Below, piece by piece: positions 1-8,457 of a stretch of DNA of 36,577 nucleotides. Source of the DNA: an uncultured Clostridiaceae bacterium (GTDB lineage: Bacteria > Bacillota > Clostridia > TANB77 > CAG-508); the NCBI GenBank assembly GCA_948469815.1, contig CAOKMR010000015.1, forward strand, positions 1 to 36,577, written 5' to 3'. Position 1 is the first letter of the stretch, and each line of letters opens with the position of its first letter. Both the position numbers and the translations under genes were made by a program. The notes beneath the pieces are model-generated. The model had not been told where the DNA came from and ran no database searches. It saw nothing but the letters and a program-made list of their open reading frames with translations.

Positions 1-96
1 TTCCTAACAAGCACTGAATTTTTCCTCCCTAGTCAAAATTCGAAATTTGGGACTAAGTCCAAAGCCCTTTATAAAACAATGAAAGGAAGATTAAAA

Positions 97-729
97 ATGA
101 TATTAAAAAATAATAGTGAAGATGTAAAAGTTTTAGTAAAATATTTTCAAAGTTTAAGTATAGAAAATAGATTAAAATTAAGTATAATTGTTATACAAAG
201 TGATATGATAAAATTAAAAATCGATAAAGAAAAGTTAGTTGATATATTAAAGAATTTCTTATGTGTTTTTGATAAAAATTATAATAAAAATGCAATGGTT
301 TATTATAAGGATAATATGGATGTTTTTATATTAGCAAAAGTTATGGAAATGAATGAAAAAGAAAAACTTAACTTTATTTTTGAAATAATATATATTGTTT
401 ATTATAGCATTACCTTCTACCAGAGAAAGCTTACTTATCAGCTTGAATTGAAGGCAGAATCAGAGTTCAATAATGCAAATCTTAAAGTTGCTAGCTTAGG
501 ATATCATGATGCTCATATTAAAAAGTATGAATGCATTTTAGCTGACTTGGCTACAATTAAGAGAGGTATTAAGAACGATAAGACATCTATCAAAATATAT
601 GGTACTGATTATAACAGAGGTTATATATATAAAGAAACCTCAGATGCATTGTATGAAGCTGGATTTTATATTCGCATTACTGATTCTGGAGCATCAGCTC
701 TTTATCCTATTGATGAAATGGATGACTAA
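97..729 (+). CDS. Hypothetical protein, 210 aa
   Basis: I do not recognise this protein. The start at 97 is chosen because GAAAGGAAGA (81-90) lies at the right distance before that ATG; an in-frame ATG at 79 has no ribosome binding site. No signal peptide is evident; a hydrophobic stretch lies near residues 90-105 (FIFEIIYIVYYSITFY), too weak to call a membrane segment firmly. The first ~105 codons are typical of this genome (AAA, TTA, ATA), while the second part, from about base 415, uses CTT, AAG, GCT and CAG more often, so the gene may be chimeric or acquired. It ends in an acidic tail. An intrinsic terminator follows 20 bases after the stop. The other genes on this side of 3973 run the opposite way, so it is a single-gene unit. 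Function unknown. Confidence 0.6.
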   Translation: MILKNNSEDVKVLVKYFQSLSIENRLKLSIIVIQSDMIKLKIDKEKLVDILKNFLCVFDKNYNKNAMVYYKDNMDVFILAKVMEMNEKEKLNFIFEIIYIVYYSITFYQRKLTYQLELKAESEFNNANLKVASLGYHDAHIKKYECILADLATIKRGIKNDKTSIKIYGTDYNRGYIYKETSDALYEAGFYIRITDSGASALYPIDEMDD

Positions 730-749
730 AGTACTGCTAATTTAGGATA

Positions 750-777
750 GGGCAAGTCATAATTGGCTTGCTCTTTT
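750..777 (+). terminator. Intrinsic terminator after the 97-729 gene
   Basis: A nine-pair stem (GGGCAAGTC at 750-758 with GGCTTGCTC at 765-773, two G-T wobbles) with a 6-base loop is followed by TTTT. It starts 20 bases after the stop codon. Confidence 0.75.
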
Positions 778-810
778 CCGTATATATGTAAAACAAAATT
801 ATAATTTGTA

Positions 811-839
811 TATACAAGTTATAAAAAATATGCTATACT
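811..839 (+). promoter_or_regulatory. Promoter of the orphan leader
   Basis: An extended -10 element, TGCTATACT (831-839), follows a weaker -35 match, TATACA (811-816), at 17-bp spacing. It would transcribe the structured leader at 874-941. Confidence 0.5.
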
Positions 840-873
840 AATTTCAACAGTTGATTAATCGAATTATTTTTTT

Positions 874-941
874 GAGCTAAATGTGGGAGGAACACTATGA
901 GAAACAGACGATTTTTTCGCAGATAACCTCCTAAAACGCTC
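874..941 (+). promoter_or_regulatory. Structured leader that can hide the uORF ribosome site
   Basis: GGAGG (886-890), the ribosome binding site of the short ORF at 897, is complementary to CCTCC (927-931) placed directly after that ORF's stop codon. A second pairing, GAGC (874-877) with GCTC (938-941), brackets the first. This layout is that of a translation-sensitive attenuator leader, but no gene follows on this strand. Confidence 0.4.
897..926 (+). CDS. Nine-codon Arg-rich leader peptide (uORF)
   Basis: ATG at 897 follows GGGAGG (885-890) with a 6-base gap and encodes MRNRRFFRR before TAA. Five of nine residues are Arg, and it uses CGA and CGC, which are rare in this AGA-using genome. 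Arg-X-Arg motifs are known to stall macrolide-bound ribosomes (the +X+ motif, as in ErmDL), and rare Arg codons could also slow translation. Either would open the SD/anti-SD pairing around it. No resistance or arginine gene lies downstream: the next gene is on the opposite strand. It may be the relic of a lost gene's regulator, or a stand-alone small transcript. No homology was tested. Confidence 0.4.
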   Translation: MRNRRFFRR

Positions 942-1111
942 CATGAAATTTGTTTTTATTAAATTTTATAAAATGTTATTAGATTTTATTACATTCTTAA
1001 AATGGCTTAATTTCAATAGTTTTTTTAATTTCTTAATTTTTTATTCTTTATAGTTTTTTATTACTTTTAATTAAATATTTTAAAAATTGCATTAAAACGT
1101 GAAAAATAATT

Positions 1112-1164
1112 GCATTAAAATAATGGGAAGAGACTAGCTAGTAGATTATCCAATATTTTAATGC
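1112..1164. terminator. Long imperfect hairpin, possible bidirectional terminator
   Basis: Perfect 10-base arms GCATTAAAAT (1112-1121) and ATTTTAATGC (1155-1164) continue inward with partial pairing (TGGG with TCCA) around a CTAGCTAG palindrome. It lies between converging transcription from the leader at 834 and the branching-enzyme gene. Confidence 0.4.
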
Positions 1165-1179
1165 GTTTTATATATTTAT

Positions 1180-1204
1180 GCACAAGATTGTGCTTTTAAT
1201 TTTT
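1180..1204 (+). terminator. Weak plus-strand terminator-like hairpin
   Basis: GCACA/TGTGC (1180-1193, 4-base loop) followed by TTTTAATTTTT. The stem is only five pairs, so activity is uncertain. Confidence 0.35.
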
Positions 1205-1295
1205 GTTTTTCATAATAAGAACGACAATCTTTTATTTGTTATCAATTGGAAGAAAATCTTATTTAAACAACTTTTATGATAATCTTCCCAAAATA

Positions 1296-2894
1296 TTATT
1301 TATAAATCATATAATCAATATCATCGAAGATTTTGTCTTTTTTTGAAATTTCATTTAAAAATATCTCATCAATTTCATCATTTTTAATTTGATAATAGAG
1401 TTTAGTAAATCTACCAATATGTTCTTTTATTCTTTTATGAGCATAATCAACCATTGTTTGATTTGTAATAATAAAATTCCAATCACTACTTTGTGCAAGT
1501 AATAATTCTCTAGCGCATTGATTTAATGCTTTACGTTTTAGACTAGTTTTAGGCTCATTAGGGAATAAATTTGTAATTTCAACCATTCTATCGCCAGCAA
1601 TGTGATAATGTCTGTGAACATAATCATTTAAAGGATTTAGCCAAACCTCACTATAACCATTAGCACCCCAACTTGACCTACAAGGTGTAGATTCTTGAAT
1701 TTCAGGATATAAATCAATATATTCACTAGGTGTAATTAATTTGTAATCACATTTATCATAATATATTTTTTTAAACAAAATGTATAACCAATCTGGTCCC
1801 TCATACCACCAATGTCCATAAAGTTCAGCATCGTAAGGACAAACTATTATAGGCTTTTTTCCATCCATTTGAGAATAAAGATAACTAATTTGAGATTGTC
1901 TACAATCAAAAAAGTGACCAGCTTGTTTTTCTACAGAATCCATGGCCCATTTAATATTATAATAATCTTTATTTTCGGTTTTTCCTGTAATTCTATAATA
2001 TTTAATTTGAGTATTAACTCTAACACCATTATGAGCAATAAATGGTTTTATATAATCATAAGGCGCATCATAACCAATATCTCTATAAAATTCGCGATAA
2101 TTAGGGTCACCTGGATATCCATTTATAGAACTCCAAACCTGTCTAGAAGATTCTAAATCTCTACCAAATGCAATTATTCCATTAGGAGAAACAATAGGAG
2201 CAAAAGTACCATAAACTGGAGTAGGATTAGCATATAAAATACCATGGGTTTCAGTTATTATATATTGAATTCCAAATTCTTTAAGATATTTGTCTGTTTC
2301 AGGAATATATCCACATTCAGGAAGCCAAATTCCTCTAGGTTTTTTTCCAAAATATTTTTCATAAGTTTGTACACCAACTGCAATCTGAGCACGAACAGTT
2401 TTTTCATTTAAATATAGAATCGGGAAATAACCATGTGTTGCCCCACAAGTAATAATTTCAAGTAAACCAATATCTTGAAAATACTTAAATCCTTCTATCA
2501 AATTACAATTATATGTCTCTTTAAAAATATGTAAATCATCAGTATATCTATTTAGGTAATAGTTTGCTAATTCACAAACTTTATCATTACCTTTATTACG
2601 AATAAGTTCTTTTTTAGAAAGTTCAATATGTTGTTTTAGATATTTTATGTAGCGTTTTTGTAACATTTTGTTATCAAGCATTGAAAGAAGAGGTGGAGTC
2701 ATAGACATAGTTATTCTAAAATTAACATTTTCATTTTCCAATTTTTTGAAGTTTTTTAGCAAAGGTATGTAAGTTTCAGAGATTGCTTCAAATAACCACT
2801 GTTCCTCTAAATAATCTTCACTTTCTGGGTGATGCACAAATGGTAAATGTGCATGCAATATAAAACAAACATAACCTTTTTCATTAGTAGTCAT
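1296..2894 (-). CDS. Glycoside hydrolase family 57 1,4-alpha-glucan branching enzyme
   Basis: Cytoplasmic enzyme of glycogen or alpha-glucan metabolism that moves alpha-1,4 segments to alpha-1,6 branches. It shows the GH57 signatures: HAHLPF near residue 14, WLPEC with the nucleophile Glu193, and CPYDAELYGHWW with the acid/base Asp355. These positions are very close to the Glu183/Asp354 of the characterised Thermococcus GH57 branching enzyme. The C-terminal part is the DUF1957 helical region. At 532 aa it has the expected length. The start at 2894 is preceded by AAAGGAGA; an upstream in-frame ATG at 2927 has no such site and lies in a hairpin. It is the second gene of a minus-strand pair with the DUF4912 gene, a common pairing in Clostridia. 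GH57 amylases are the main alternative, but the whole-length match favours branching enzyme. Confidence 0.85.
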   Translation of the reverse strand: MTTNEKGYVCFILHAHLPFVHHPESEDYLEEQWLFEAISETYIPLLKNFKKLENENVNFRITMSMTPPLLSMLDNKMLQKRYIKYLKQHIELSKKELIRNKGNDKVCELANYYLNRYTDDLHIFKETYNCNLIEGFKYFQDIGLLEIITCGATHGYFPILYLNEKTVRAQIAVGVQTYEKYFGKKPRGIWLPECGYIPETDKYLKEFGIQYIITETHGILYANPTPVYGTFAPIVSPNGIIAFGRDLESSRQVWSSINGYPGDPNYREFYRDIGYDAPYDYIKPFIAHNGVRVNTQIKYYRITGKTENKDYYNIKWAMDSVEKQAGHFFDCRQSQISYLYSQMDGKKPIIVCPYDAELYGHWWYEGPDWLYILFKKIYYDKCDYKLITPSEYIDLYPEIQESTPCRSSWGANGYSEVWLNPLNDYVHRHYHIAGDRMVEITNLFPNEPKTSLKRKALNQCARELLLAQSSDWNFIITNQTMVDYAHKRIKEHIGRFTKLYYQIKNDEIDEIFLNEISKKDKIFDDIDYMIYK

Positions 2895-2920
2895 AAATAA
2901 TTCTCCTTTATTAATATTGT

Positions 2921-2945
2921 AAGACACATAAAAGCAATGTGTCTT
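2921..2945 (-). other. Perfect hairpin between DUF4912 and GH57 genes
   Basis: Arms AAGACACAT (2921-2929) and ATGTGTCTT (2937-2945) pair perfectly around a 7-base loop just before the branching-enzyme ribosome binding site. There is no T-run on the minus strand, so it may be an mRNA processing or stability element rather than a terminator. Confidence 0.4.
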
Positions 2946-2967
2946 GTTATATTTTAAAATGTAAATT

Positions 2968-3810
2968 CTAAAACATTCCAGATGTCGGATTACCCGAAGA
3001 TGGATTAGAAAACATTTTATTATTTTCTAAAATTTCATCTTTGTATAAATTAGTATAAAAACGGTAAACTTTATGCTTTTTGCTATATATATTTCCTATA
3101 TTTGTCATTAAACGTATACTTCCGAAATCCTTATTATCTATAGTACCAGTTTTTACATTTTTAAATTTAATATTTGTAAAATCAGTTTCATCAAATAATA
3201 CATGATCATTAGGTGAAATTAATTTATTAGAGGAAGAAACATAAGTGTATCTAGAAGGATTTGTAATATTACGTCTCCCAAGTTCTATTTCATATTCACA
3301 ATCTGGTTCTTGCATGTGTAAATACCAACTATTAGCAAAATCATTGATTTCAACTTCAAAGAAAATATCTTTTGTTTTATTATGAATAAGTAAAACAGGT
3401 TTTGTGGTATTAAAGAAATCTTTACCATGTTTCTCTATAAAAATCTTTCTATCGTCATCAGAAATATCCCAATATACAAACAAGGTTGTAGGAGTTTGAG
3501 CTAGAACCCTAACTATAGTTTGATTGTATCTATAAGGTAAATCGTAATATTCTGATATAGGGGAAGGTTTTGAGATAATAATAGAATTATCACTTTTAGT
3601 AGTATTTTTCACTGCATTCTTTCTAGATTTAGTACTGTTTTTACTAGTGTTTTTTTTCGTAGTAGAATTAGTAGTAATTTTTTTATTAGCACTAGTTTTT
3701 ATTTTTTTGGAAGATATAGAATTTGTTTTGCTCGATATAGACTTCTTAATTTCCTTATTTTCATTATTTATAAAATCTTGTTTTTTTTCTTTTTTTGTAA
3801 CTCTTGACAT
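2968..3810 (-). CDS. DUF4912 domain protein with Lys/Ser/Thr-rich N-terminus
   Basis: The first ~85 residues are low complexity (Lys, Ser, Thr, Asn), strongly basic, without a signal peptide. Residues ~88-245 match the DUF4912 pattern: a short aromatic run (YYDLPYRY), a beta-rich start with FVYWDIS, and HMQEPDCEYEIELGRR. The family's biochemical role is not settled; the adjacent branching enzyme suggests a link to glucan metabolism, possibly glucan binding by the beta-sandwich-like domain, which is inference. The start at 3810 has AAGGAGGAAG upstream. A promoter with 17-bp spacing is seen before it, and the branching-enzyme gene follows after 73 bases on the same strand. The basic tail could bind nucleic acid or an anionic polymer. 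Confidence 0.75.
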   Translation of the reverse strand: MSRVTKKEKKQDFINNENKEIKKSISSKTNSISSKKIKTSANKKITTNSTTKKNTSKNSTKSRKNAVKNTTKSDNSIIISKPSPISEYYDLPYRYNQTIVRVLAQTPTTLFVYWDISDDDRKIFIEKHGKDFFNTTKPVLLIHNKTKDIFFEVEINDFANSWYLHMQEPDCEYEIELGRRNITNPSRYTYVSSSNKLISPNDHVLFDETDFTNIKFKNVKTGTIDNKDFGSIRLMTNIGNIYSKKHKVYRFYTNLYKDEILENNKMFSNPSSGNPTSGMF

Positions 3811-3853
3811 GATTTTACTTCCTCCTTAGTAAAAATATATTAAAATATAGTAT

Positions 3854-3882
3854 ATAATATATCAAAAAAATAATTAATTCAA
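3854..3882 (-). promoter_or_regulatory. Promoter of the DUF4912-GH57 operon
   Basis: Read on the minus strand: TTGAAT (3882-3877), 17-bp spacer, TATTAT (3859-3854). Confidence 0.55.
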
Positions 3883-3913
3883 TAGAAAACACAAAAAAAT
3901 CATATATAATATA

Positions 3914-3942
3914 TTGTAAATAAATATAAATCGAGTTATACT
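3914..3942 (+). promoter_or_regulatory. Promoter of copA-copZ
   Basis: TTGTAA (3914-3919), 17-bp spacer, TATACT (3937-3942), 30 bases before the copA start. No CopY-type (TACANNTGTA) or other recognisable copper operator was seen. Confidence 0.5.
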
Positions 3943-3972
3943 ATTAGAAGTAATTAAATATAAGGAGGGATA

Positions 3973-6186
3973 ATGAAGAAAATAATTCTAAAAATAGATG
4001 GTATGAGTTGTAGTGCTTGTTCAAATGGATTAGAGAAATACTTAAATAAACAAGAAGGAATAAGTAGTGCAAGTGTGAATTTAGTGATGGCAAATGCCTT
4101 AATTGAATTTGATGAGAATATTTTAAATCAAAAAAAGATAGAAAGCTTCGTAAAAGAAGCGGGATTTAAGAGTTTAGGAATATATAATAATGAAATAGAA
4201 AAGGATAGTAACAAAAGTGAAAAAGTAAAATTCATTATATTTGGGGGCTTAGCAATTGTTTTATTATATATCTCGATGGGACATATGATGGGATTGCCAA
4301 TAATAGATAAATTGAATATGCATAAAAATCCGATAACTTATACTATAGTTTTATTTATTTTAACTACAGCATTTTTAATATATGGATTTGGCATAATAAA
4401 AAATGGTATAAAAAACTTACTCCACAGAATACCCAATATGGATACGTTAGTCATGATAGGAGTACTTAGTAGTTATTTCTATAGTATATATGGAATGATA
4501 ATGATTATTAAAGGTCAAAATGATTATGTAGAAAATTTATACTTTGAGTCAGCTGCTATTGTTATATTTTTTATAAAATTAGGAAGATATATTGATGGAA
4601 TAAGTAAAGATAAGACAAAAGATTCAATAAAGAAATTAGTTCAAATTACGCCTAATAGTGCGATTATAAAAGTTAATGGAGAAGAAAAAGAGGTTACAAT
4701 TGATGAAATTAAAAAAGATGATATAGTAATTTCTCATGCTGGAGATAAAATTGCCGTAGATGGAGAAATTATAAGTGGAAAAGCACATTTAGATGAAACT
4801 TTTATAACAGGCGAAAGTAAACCTATTAGTAAAAGTGTAGGGAATAAAGTTATTGCAGGAAGTATTAATTATGATGGATACTTAGAATATAAAGCAGAAC
4901 GAATAGGAAAGGAATCCACTATATCTGAAATTGTTAGATTAGTAATAGAAGCAACAAACACAAAAGCACCAATTGCAAAAATAGCAGACAAAGTAAGTGG
5001 TTATTTTGTACCAATAGTTATTATTCTGGCTATTTTAACCTTTGCAGTTTATTTAATCTCAGGATATAGTTTTAATGAAGCAATAAATACCTTTGTAACT
5101 ATTTTAGTTGTAGCATGCCCATGTGCTCTTGGGTTAGCAACACCACTTGCGATAGTGGTAAGTGAGGGGATGTGTGCTAACAATGGAATATTAGTTAAGA
5201 AAAGTGAAATATTAGAAAATGCAGAAAAGATAGATACAATAGTGTTTGATAAAACTGGAACATTAACATATGGTAATCTAAAAATAGCAAATATCTTTAA
5301 TTATAGTAATTTAGAAGATAATAAAATTTTAAAGATTGCAGGGAGTATAGAGGCAAAATCTACTCATCCAATAAGTAAAGCATTTGTAGATTATTTAAAA
5401 GAAAACAAAATAGAAACTTTGCAGGTAAAAGAATTTAAGAATATAAGTGGATATGGAATTGCGGGAGAAATAGATGGAGACGAAATAATTTTAGGAAATG
5501 CAAAAATATTAAAGCAATTTGAAATAGAAAATAATCATTTACAAGATGAGAAGAAATTAGCCCAAAAAGGAAATAGTATTATATATGTAGTAAAGAACAA
5601 AACTATAATTTCAATTATTGGAGTAAATGATATTGTAAGAGAAAATGCAAAATCAGTTATAAAAAGGTTAAACATAAACAATATAGAAACTATAATGTTA
5701 ACAGGCGATAACAAAGAAACAGCAAACATTGTTGCTAAAAGTATAGGAATATCTAATATAATTTCGAATGTTTTACCATCAGAAAAAGCTGAAACTATAA
5801 AAAAATTGAAAGAAGATAATAAAAAGGTAATGATGTGTGGAGATGGAATAAATGATAGTCCAGCGTTAGCAAATGCTGATATCGGTGTAAGTGTTAATAG
5901 TGGAACAGATATAGCAATAGACTCATCTGATGTTATACTAATGAAAGATGATTTAAATAAGATTTTAGATTTAATTAACATTAGTAAAAAAACAATAAGG
6001 AATATCAAACAAAATTTATTTTGGGCATTTTTCTATAATAGTTTAATGATACCAATTTCGATGGGACTGTTAAAACCTATTGGAATATCTATAAATCCAA
6101 TGATAGCTGGATTTACTATGATACTTAGTAGTTTTACAGTAATATTAAATGCTTTAAGATTAAAATATATAAAAATGGAAAGGTGA
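3973..6186 (+). CDS. copA: Copper-translocating P1B-type ATPase
   Basis: Membrane ATPase that exports Cu(I). Domains in order: one N-terminal heavy-metal-associated domain with GMSCSAC (Cys13, Cys16); membrane helices from ~residue 82; the actuator loop with TGES; the transmembrane metal site CPC at 382-384; the phosphorylation site DKTGT with Asp426; the HP signature in STHPISKA; the hinge GDGIND at 623-628; and two final helices. The intramembrane CPC indicates monovalent copper or silver rather than zinc. At 737 aa with a single HMA domain it is a normal short CopA. The start has AAGGAGGGATA directly upstream. The stop overlaps the ribosome binding site of the following chaperone gene, so the two are translated together. 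No copper repressor gene lies in the window. Confidence 0.93.
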   Translation: MKKIILKIDGMSCSACSNGLEKYLNKQEGISSASVNLVMANALIEFDENILNQKKIESFVKEAGFKSLGIYNNEIEKDSNKSEKVKFIIFGGLAIVLLYISMGHMMGLPIIDKLNMHKNPITYTIVLFILTTAFLIYGFGIIKNGIKNLLHRIPNMDTLVMIGVLSSYFYSIYGMIMIIKGQNDYVENLYFESAAIVIFFIKLGRYIDGISKDKTKDSIKKLVQITPNSAIIKVNGEEKEVTIDEIKKDDIVISHAGDKIAVDGEIISGKAHLDETFITGESKPISKSVGNKVIAGSINYDGYLEYKAERIGKESTISEIVRLVIEATNTKAPIAKIADKVSGYFVPIVIILAILTFAVYLISGYSFNEAINTFVTILVVACPCALGLATPLAIVVSEGMCANNGILVKKSEILENAEKIDTIVFDKTGTLTYGNLKIANIFNYSNLEDNKILKIAGSIEAKSTHPISKAFVDYLKENKIETLQVKEFKNISGYGIAGEIDGDEIILGNAKILKQFEIENNHLQDEKKLAQKGNSIIYVVKNKTIISIIGVNDIVRENAKSVIKRLNINNIETIMLTGDNKETANIVAKSIGISNIISNVLPSEKAETIKKLKEDNKKVMMCGDGINDSPALANADIGVSVNSGTDIAIDSSDVILMKDDLNKILDLINISKKTIRNIKQNLFWAFFYNSLMIPISMGLLKPIGISINPMIAGFTMILSSFTVILNALRLKYIKMER

Positions 6187-6191
6187 ATGTT

Positions 6192-6419
6192 ATGTTTGGA
6201 GAAAAAATAATTAAGATAATTTTCATAGATGGTATGCACTGTATGCATTGCGCAAAAAAAGTAGAAGAAGTATTAAAAGAAATAAAACAAGTAAAATCAG
6301 TAAAGGTAATCCTTGAAGAAAAAAAGGCAGAAATTATATTAAAAGAAAAAATTGATAATGAAGTTTTAAAGGAAACCATAGAAAATTTGGGATATAATGT
6401 AGTAGAGGTTAGAGATTAG
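6192..6419 (+). CDS. copZ: Copper chaperone, HMA domain
   Basis: A 75-aa cytoplasmic single heavy-metal-associated domain that would carry Cu(I) to CopA. The metal site is GMHCMHC, a CxxC with His between the cysteines, followed by AKKVEEVL as in the first helix of the fold. ATG 6192 is chosen because AAAGGTGA, made by the last bases of copA, lies 5 bases before it; a GTG at 6183 in the same frame would overlap copA and has poor spacing. It is coupled to copA and followed by a strong hairpin. The closest alternative is the HMA protein of a mercury or generic metal operon, but the copA partner argues for copper. Confidence 0.88.
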   Translation: MFGEKIIKIIFIDGMHCMHCAKKVEEVLKEIKQVKSVKVILEEKKAEIILKEKIDNEVLKETIENLGYNVVEVRD

Positions 6420-6429
6420 GAAACAAAGG

Positions 6430-6463
6430 TTGAAAGAAGCATAGGATTTTATGCTTCTTTCAA
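6430..6463. terminator. Terminator after copA-copZ
   Basis: Perfect 14-pair stem (TTGAAAGAAGCATA at 6430-6443, TATGCTTCTTTCAA at 6450-6463) with a 6-base loop. There is no long T-run beyond it, but the 3' arm is itself T-rich (CTTCTTT). Confidence 0.65.
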
Positions 6464-6734
6464 ATGTCTTACTACCACTATAAAAATAAAATAAAAAAGT
6501 ACTTGACAGTTGGCAATATTACATATAAAATATATACTAGGTTAAATATATTCTAAGTAAATAATAACCGAATTAACAGTTTCTAAATAAAAATATATTT
6601 AAGAAACTATAATATTCGCTATATTTATTTTGTATAGAGCTTTTATAATACAAATAGAAACTTATACAATATAAAAAATATTAGTTATATATATTATCTG
6701 AACATTGAAAATTTAATAGAAAAGAGGAATGAAT
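6464..6734 (+). other. Long rny leader region
   Basis: This stretch lies between the copZ terminator and rny and holds no gene. A promoter at 6503-6531 would give a 5' leader of about 200 bases. The leader contains a hairpin, AGTTTCT (6578-6584) with AGAAACT (6602-6608), extended by AAATA/TATTT. A TATAAT at 6644-6649 has no acceptable -35. No known riboswitch was recognised. Confidence 0.5.
6503..6531 (+). promoter_or_regulatory. Promoter of rny
   Basis: Perfect -35 TTGACA (6503-6508), 17-bp spacer and TAAAAT (6526-6531, within TATAAAAT). Confidence 0.6.
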
Positions 6735-8276
6735 ATGGAAATAATTGCCATAATCGCCACTCTTATAATCTCAGCAATAATTTTTATTCCATTAGGAGTA
6801 TTAATTAGAAAAAGAATAGCAGAGTCTAAAGTAGAAGGAGCAGAGGGAGAAGCAAAAAGAATATTAGATTTAGCCAAAAAGGAAGCAGAAACAATAAAAA
6901 AAGAAGAGGTTTTTAAGGCAAAAGAAGAAATAATAAGTGCCAAAGAAGACTTAGAAAAAGAGATTAGACAGAGAACAGGTGATTTGAATGCTAAGGAAGC
7001 AAGAATAACAAAAAGAGAAGAAAACATTGAAAGAAGAACTGAAAATTTTGAACAAAAGGAAAAAGAATTAGAAAAGAAAGCACAAGATATTGAAAATCAA
7101 AAAAAGAATTTAGAAGAATTAGAACAAAGAAAAATGTCTGAGCTTGAAAGAATAGCAAAACTATCAGAAGAAGATGCAAAAACAATGCTATTAACAGAAG
7201 CAGAAAAACAATTAAAAGTTGAAAAAGCCAATCTACTTAAAGAAATGGATACTCAAATTAAAGAAGAGGCAAATAAGAAAGCAAAAGAAATATTAACATA
7301 TACAGTTCAAAAATGTGCAGCAGATCATACAGCAGAAACTACAGTATCTATAGTGGCTCTTCCAAATGACGATATGAAGGGGAGAATTATCGGTCGTGAA
7401 GGTAGAAATATAAAGGCATTAGAAACATTAACTGGAATAGATTTAATAATAGACGATACACCAGAAGCAGTAGTTATATCAGGATTTGATCCATTAAGAA
7501 GAGAAGTTGCAAAAATTGCTTTGGAGAAATTAATTGAAGATGGAAGAATACATCCGGCAAAAATAGAAGAAACAGTTGAAAAAGCAAAAGAAGAAGTTGC
7601 AAATACAATTAAATCAGAAGGAGAAAGAGCAACTCTTGAAACTGGGGTAATTGGATTAAATAATGAACTTATAAAACTTATTGGTAAATTAAAATATAGA
7701 ACAAGCTATGGTCAAAATGTGTTAAATCATTCTATAGAGGTATCAAATCTTGCAAGAATTATGGCAGAAGAACTAGGCTTAGATGCAAAACGTGCAGCTA
7801 GAGCAGGATTATTACATGATATAGGAAAAGCATTAGATCATGATATGGAAGGAACACATGTAGAGATTGGTGTAGATGTACTTAAAAAATTCAAAGAAAA
7901 TGAATTAGTAATAAATGCAGTACAAGCACATCATGGAGATGTTGAGCCTTTAACATTAGAGGCAGTACTAGTACAAGCTGCTGATGCAATTTCTGCGTCA
8001 AGACCTGGAGCAAGAAGAGAAACCTTAGAAGCATACATAAAAAGATTGGAAAAACTTGAGGAAATTGCAGATTCTTTTGAAGGTGTTGATAAATCTTATG
8101 CAATCCAAGCAGGACGTGAAGTAAGAATTATTGTAAAACCTGATAAAGTTTCAGAAGCTGAAATGACATTAATGGCAAGAGATGTTGCAAAACGTGTAGA
8201 AAGTGAAATGGAATATCCAGGACAAATAAAAGTTAATGTAATAAGAGAATCTAGAGCGATAGAATATGCAAAATAA
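6735..8276 (+). CDS. rny: Ribonuclease Y
   Basis: Membrane-anchored endoribonuclease that starts mRNA decay in Gram-positives. Features in order: an N-terminal membrane helix (residues ~2-22), a long charged coiled coil (~25-180), a KH RNA-binding domain with [15 protein letters not shown] from residue 216, and an HD nuclease domain with the metal-binding HD pair His361-Asp362 in [12 protein letters not shown]. The length of 513 aa is standard. ATG 6735 is preferred to ATG 6729 because AAAGAGGA (6721-6728) is then 6 bases away rather than adjacent. It is a single-gene unit: its own promoter lies upstream and a strong terminator follows at 8381. All expected key residues are present. Confidence 0.95.
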   Translation: MEIIAIIATLIISAIIFIPLGVLIRKRIAESKVEGAEGEAKRILDLAKKEAETIKKEEVFKAKEEIISAKEDLEKEIRQRTGDLNAKEARITKREENIERRTENFEQKEKELEKKAQDIENQKKNLEELEQRKMSELERIAKLSEEDAKTMLLTEAEKQLKVEKANLLKEMDTQIKEEANKKAKEILTYTVQKCAADHTAETTVSIVALPNDDMKGRIIGREGRNIKALETLTGIDLIIDDTPEAVVISGFDPLRREVAKIALEKLIEDGRIHPAKIEETVEKAKEEVANTIKSEGERATLETGVIGLNNELIKLIGKLKYRTSYGQNVLNHSIEVSNLARIMAEELGLDAKRAARAGLLHDIGKALDHDMEGTHVEIGVDVLKKFKENELVINAVQAHHGDVEPLTLEAVLVQAADAISASRPGARRETLEAYIKRLEKLEEIADSFEGVDKSYAIQAGREVRIIVKPDKVSEAEMTLMARDVAKRVESEMEYPGQIKVNVIRESRAIEYAK

Positions 8277-8380
8277 AATTCTTTCTAAATAAAGAAATAT
8301 AACAAAAATGTAGAGTCACCACTTGGAGGAGTAACATTTGCTTCTCACTACACTCAAAAATATAACTTTCCTATTATACA

Positions 8381-8410
8381 AAAACTAGCTTATTATAAGC
8401 TAGTTTTTTT
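8381..8410 (+). terminator. Terminator after rny
   Basis: AAAACTAGCTTA and TAAGCTAGTTTT form a perfect stem around TTA, followed by more T. It also insulates asnB from rny transcription. Confidence 0.8.
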
Positions 8411-8421
8411 CTAAAAAATAC

Positions 8422-8457
8422 TTGACAAAAACGGATTACAGATGTAATCTATATTAT
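8422..8457 (+). promoter_or_regulatory. asnB promoter
   Basis: Perfect -35 TTGACA (8422-8427). The -10 is ambiguous: TAATCT (8445-8450) has 17-bp spacing and overlaps operator 1; TATTAT (8452-8457) is a better sequence but has a 24-bp spacer. The bla-type promoter at 10321 has the same TTGACA-N17-TAATCT arrangement. Confidence 0.6.
8434..8449. promoter_or_regulatory. BlaI/MecI-type operator 1 of asnB
   Basis: Perfect palindrome GATTACAGATGTAATC. It contains the TACA-N2-TGTA core of BlaI/MecI operators and covers the spacer and -10 of the asnB promoter, so binding would block RNA polymerase. Confidence 0.75.

Larger units (their letters stand above)
942..1295. other. AT-rich intergenic stretch without a gene
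   Basis: About 350 bases with no credible ORF. It holds two direct copies of ATTGCATTAAAA (1086-1097 and 1109-1120), the second of which is one arm of the hairpin at 1112-1164, and a short hairpin at 1180-1193. The rest is T-rich low-complexity sequence, consistent with a decayed region between convergent units. Confidence 0.6.

Noticed and set aside
1812-2156. Plus-strand ORF of 114 codons opposite the branching-enzyme gene
   Set aside because: It lies wholly inside a well-supported GH57 gene, has no ribosome site and encodes the Ile/Ser/Asn-rich composition expected of an antisense frame.
3883-3972. Copper-responsive operator before copA
   Set aside because: No CopY TACANNTGTA or GC-rich CsoR-type palindrome is visible in the divergent promoter region.
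5535-6379. Minus-strand ORFs of 157, 71 and 81 codons opposite copA and copZ
   Set aside because: They are antisense to genes with clear catalytic motifs and show hydrophobic antisense composition without ribosome sites.
6644-6649. Second rny promoter at TATAAT
   Set aside because: No -35-like sequence at 16-18 bp and no extended -10; the TTGACA promoter at 6503 is better.
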